The notes under the pieces are model-generated. The model was given only the letters and a program-made list of their open reading frames with translations. It did not search any database and was not told the origin of the DNA. A DNA stretch of 64,000 nt from CAVQCJ01 sp963711005 (lineage in GTDB: Bacteria; Actinomycetota; Actinomycetes; Prado026), in the NCBI GenBank assembly GCA_963711005.1, contig CAVQCJ010000002.1, positions 1,860,001 through 1,924,000 of the forward strand, given 5' to 3'. The stretch's first letter is position 1; each line of letters starts with the position of its first letter. The position numbers and the translations under genes were made by a program. Below, piece by piece: positions 61,155 through 64,000 of this stretch.

Positions 61155-62280
61155 CGGGGTCGGTTGCCAGCCGCGCATGTGAGTGCTCGGTGCGCAGCAC
61201 CCCGTCGCCGTAGCGGAACGAGTCGCGGTGCACGCCCTCGAGCCGGAAGCCGGCCCGCTCGGCGAGCCGGCACGACGCGACGTTCTCGACCGCGTGGAAC
61301 AGCTCGACCCGGTGCAGCCCCAGCGCGCCGAACGCGAACCGGGCCGCGGCCGACAGTGCGGCGGTGCCGACCCCGCGGCCGCGGGCGGCCGGCGCCACCC
61401 AGTAGCCGATCTCCGCGCCGCCGTTCTCGCCGTCGGCACTGTGCAGCGACACCGAGCCCAGCACCTCGCCGCCGGTGGCCGCCTTGACCAGCCAGGACGC
61501 GTGGGTGCCGTTGGACCAGTCCGCCCGGCGTTCGCACCAGGCTCGGGCGCCGTCCAGGTCCGGCGGCCCCGGGTTCCACAGCGCGGTGAGCGGGTCGGCG
61601 TGCGCCGCCGCGACCTGAGCCGCGTCCAGGTCCGGGTCCGGAACGCACAGCTGGTACGGACCGGCGGCGATCTCTACCGGCTCGGCCGGCACCACCCTGG
61701 GCAGCGGCCCGGCCGGGTCGCCGGCCAGCCGCGCGTGCAGGTGCACGTCGTCGAAGCCGCCGCCGCCGCTGGCCAGCGCCTCGCGGGCAACCCCCTCGAA
61801 CGCGAAGCCGTGCGCCCAGGCCGCCCGGCAGGACGCGATGTTGCCTACCGCGTGGTGCAGGTTCACCCGGTTTAGGCCGAGGCCGGCCGGCGGCGGCCCG
61901 AACGCGTACGCGAGCGCCGCCTCGATGGCCCGGCCGGCCACGCCGCGGCGCCGGAAGCCGGGGCTGACGCCGTAGCCGATCTCGCAGGAGCGGTCGTCCG
62001 GGTCGTGGTGGTGCAGGCCGACCCGGCCGGCCAGCTCGCCGGTCGCAGCATCCACGACCGCCCAGTCGGTGTGCCGAGCCAGCCGGCGCTGGATCCACAC
62101 CCCGGCGTCGGCGCGGCTGTGCACGGTGCGCATCGACGGCGACCACCGCCGGGAGGCCGCGTCGTCGGCCAGCACCAGCACCGCGTCCGCGTCGTCGGCC
62201 GTCCAGGCGCGCAGCAGCAGGCCCTCGGCGACCAGGTCCGGAGCGGTGTCGGGCAGGGTGGCGCCGGCCGTGCCGGTCAT
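61141..62280 (-). CDS. Protein with two fused GNAT (RimJ/RimL-like) acetyltransferase domains
   Basis: 379 residues from ATG 62280. Domain 1 (about 15-190) has EIGYGVSPGFRRRGVAGRAI and VNLHHAVGNIASCRAAWAHG. Domain 2 (about 215-375) has EIGYWVAPAARGRGVGTAAL and VELFHAVENVASCRLAERAG. Each has the acetyl-CoA loop RxxGxxxxA/L. The two halves resemble each other, so this is an internal duplication. Acetylates an amine, possibly protein N-termini; substrate unknown. Overlaps the upstream GNAT gene by ATGA. Confidence 0.88.
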   Translation of the reverse strand: MTGTAGATLPDTAPDLVAEGLLLRAWTADDADAVLVLADDAASRRWSPSMRTVHSRADAGVWIQRRLARHTDWAVVDAATGELAGRVGLHHHDPDDRSCEIGYGVSPGFRRRGVAGRAIEAALAYAFGPPPAGLGLNRVNLHHAVGNIASCRAAWAHGFAFEGVAREALASGGGGFDDVHLHARLAGDPAGPLPRVVPAEPVEIAAGPYQLCVPDPDLDAAQVAAAHADPLTALWNPGPPDLDGARAWCERRADWSNGTHASWLVKAATGGEVLGSVSLHSADGENGGAEIGYWVAPAARGRGVGTAALSAAARFAFGALGLHRVELFHAVENVASCRLAERAGFRLEGVHRDSFRYGDGVLRTEHSHARLATDPEPAG

Positions 62281-62897
62281 CGCAGGTCCTCCGGGACCAG
62301 TCCGCCGAGCCAGCCGTCGACCCGGTCGCCGACGTGGATCAGCCGTCGCGAGCAGGTGCCCTCCATGGTGAAGCCGACCTTTTCGGCGACCCGGCGCGAG
62401 CTGTCGTTGCCCACCTCGGCCTGCCACTCGATCCGGCCCAGCCGCAGCTCGTCGAAGCCGTACCGGCAGACCAGGCGCACCGCGGCGGTCGACACCCCCG
62501 TGCCGCGCTCGGCCTCGACCGTCCAGAATCCGACCTCGCCCATCCCGCCGGCCGGGTGGGTCAGGTGCACGAGGTCGTGCAGGCCGATCATGCCCAGCAG
62601 CCGGCCGTCGTCCGATCCGGTGATCGCGAAGACGTGCTCGGTCCCGGACTCCCAGCCCTGGGCGCAGTGGGCCACGAAGTCGCGGGCGTCCTGCTCGGTG
62701 TACGGGTCCGGGAGGTTCTCCAGCCAGCGGTGCAGGGCGCGGTCCTGGCACGCGGCCGCGATCGGCTGGGCGAGATCGAGGGTTGGCGGGCGGAGCACGA
62801 GCCGTCCGTCGCTGAGCGTGACCGGTCGAGGGCTCTCCACGCGGGCCAGCCTCTCAGAACCAGCATCCGCCCTCGGAGTCTCGCCACAGGTCACCAT
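62277..62897 (-). CDS. GNAT acetyltransferase (RimJ/RimL-like)
   Basis: 206 residues from ATG 62897, which is six bases after CATCGT (leaderless layout). GTG 62840 is an alternative giving MESPRPV. Acetyl-CoA site: EVGFWTVEAERGTGVSTAAV, then WQAEVGNDSSRRVAEKVGFT, the usual RimJ pattern. Forms a two-gene unit with the double-domain GNAT. Divergent from secA. Confidence 0.85.
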   Translation of the reverse strand: MVTCGETPRADAGSERLARVESPRPVTLSDGRLVLRPPTLDLAQPIAAACQDRALHRWLENLPDPYTEQDARDFVAHCAQGWESGTEHVFAITGSDDGRLLGMIGLHDLVHLTHPAGGMGEVGFWTVEAERGTGVSTAAVRLVCRYGFDELRLGRIEWQAEVGNDSSRRVAEKVGFTMEGTCSRRLIHVGDRVDGWLGGLVPEDLR

Positions 62898-62902
62898 CCG
62901 AT

Positions 62903-62909
62903 TACGATG
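62903..62909. promoter_or_regulatory. Face-to-face -10 boxes shared by secA and the GNAT gene
   Basis: TACGAT (62903-62908) reads rightward to secA and CATCGT (62909-62904) reads leftward to the GNAT gene; they share five base pairs. RNA polymerase cannot occupy both at once. Confidence 0.55.
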
Positions 62910-62938
62910 GCCGGACCTCGTGACTAGGAGAGTTCTGC

Positions 62939-64000
<1,062 letters not shown>

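Overview
The window is very GC-rich, dense in genes, and carries an actinobacterial gene set: a WhiB regulator, coenzyme F420 synthesis (FbiA, FbiB and a fused FbiC), MtrA-MtrB-LpqB, a LytR-CpsA-Psr protein, a DUF3499 protein, a long hibernation factor and SecA. From about 20.8 kb to the right edge, the order manC, fbiBA, whiB, zinc peptidase, DUF3499, phosphomannomutase, SIS protein, sahH, mtrAB-lpqB, comF, hpf, secA matches the chromosomal core known from mycobacteria and streptomycetes (from memory, Rv3264c to Rv3240c in M. tuberculosis). The genus cannot be read from the sequence.

Region 1 (1-16.9 kb) is a surface-polysaccharide locus. It encodes nucleotide-sugar enzymes (a 6-dehydrogenase, a WbpI-type 2-epimerase, a 3-dehydrogenase, a PLP aminotransferase and a WbpD-type acetyltransferase). 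Together these are the five activities needed to make UDP-2,3-diacetamido-2,3-dideoxy-mannuronic acid. The locus also has several glycosyltransferases, a GtrA/GT2/membrane-protein set, and an ABC-2 exporter (permease and ATPase). Next come a LytR-CpsA-Psr wall-polymer ligase and a secreted PGRP-type amidase (17.0-20.8 kb). The likely product is an exported wall- or surface-attached glycan containing a diacetamido-uronic acid.

Region 2 (20.8-29 kb) holds a GDP-mannose pyrophosphorylase, an AlkA-like glycosylase, the F420 genes and whiB. Region 3 (29-42 kb) holds a very large membrane glycosyltransferase with its secreted partner, a small zinc peptidase, DUF3499, a Lys/Ala/Pro-rich zinc-ribbon protein behind a sigma-28-like promoter, phosphomannomutase, Trm112, a SIS isomerase, a CDF transporter, an M20 hydrolase, and a secreted beta-propeller. 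Region 4 (42-53.4 kb) holds yjbQ, merR, sahH with an F420-dependent reductase, a CPBP protease, and the RDD / SpoIIM / DUF58 / MoxR / DUF4350 / DUF4129 membrane block. Region 5 (53.5-64 kb) holds mtrA-mtrB-lpqB, comF, hpf, a LuxR response regulator, a YcaQ-like glycosylase, two GNAT genes and the 5' part of secA.

Two properties affect the whole window. First, at least eight genes, some expected to be essential (mtrB), have their reading frame broken. Several breaks are one extra base in a short run, so most are probably sequence errors rather than real pseudogenes; the first 2.8 kb is worst. Second, many transcription-unit heads have a TANNNT-like -10 box exactly 6-8 bases before an ATG or GTG. 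This signals leaderless mRNAs and helps fix start codons.
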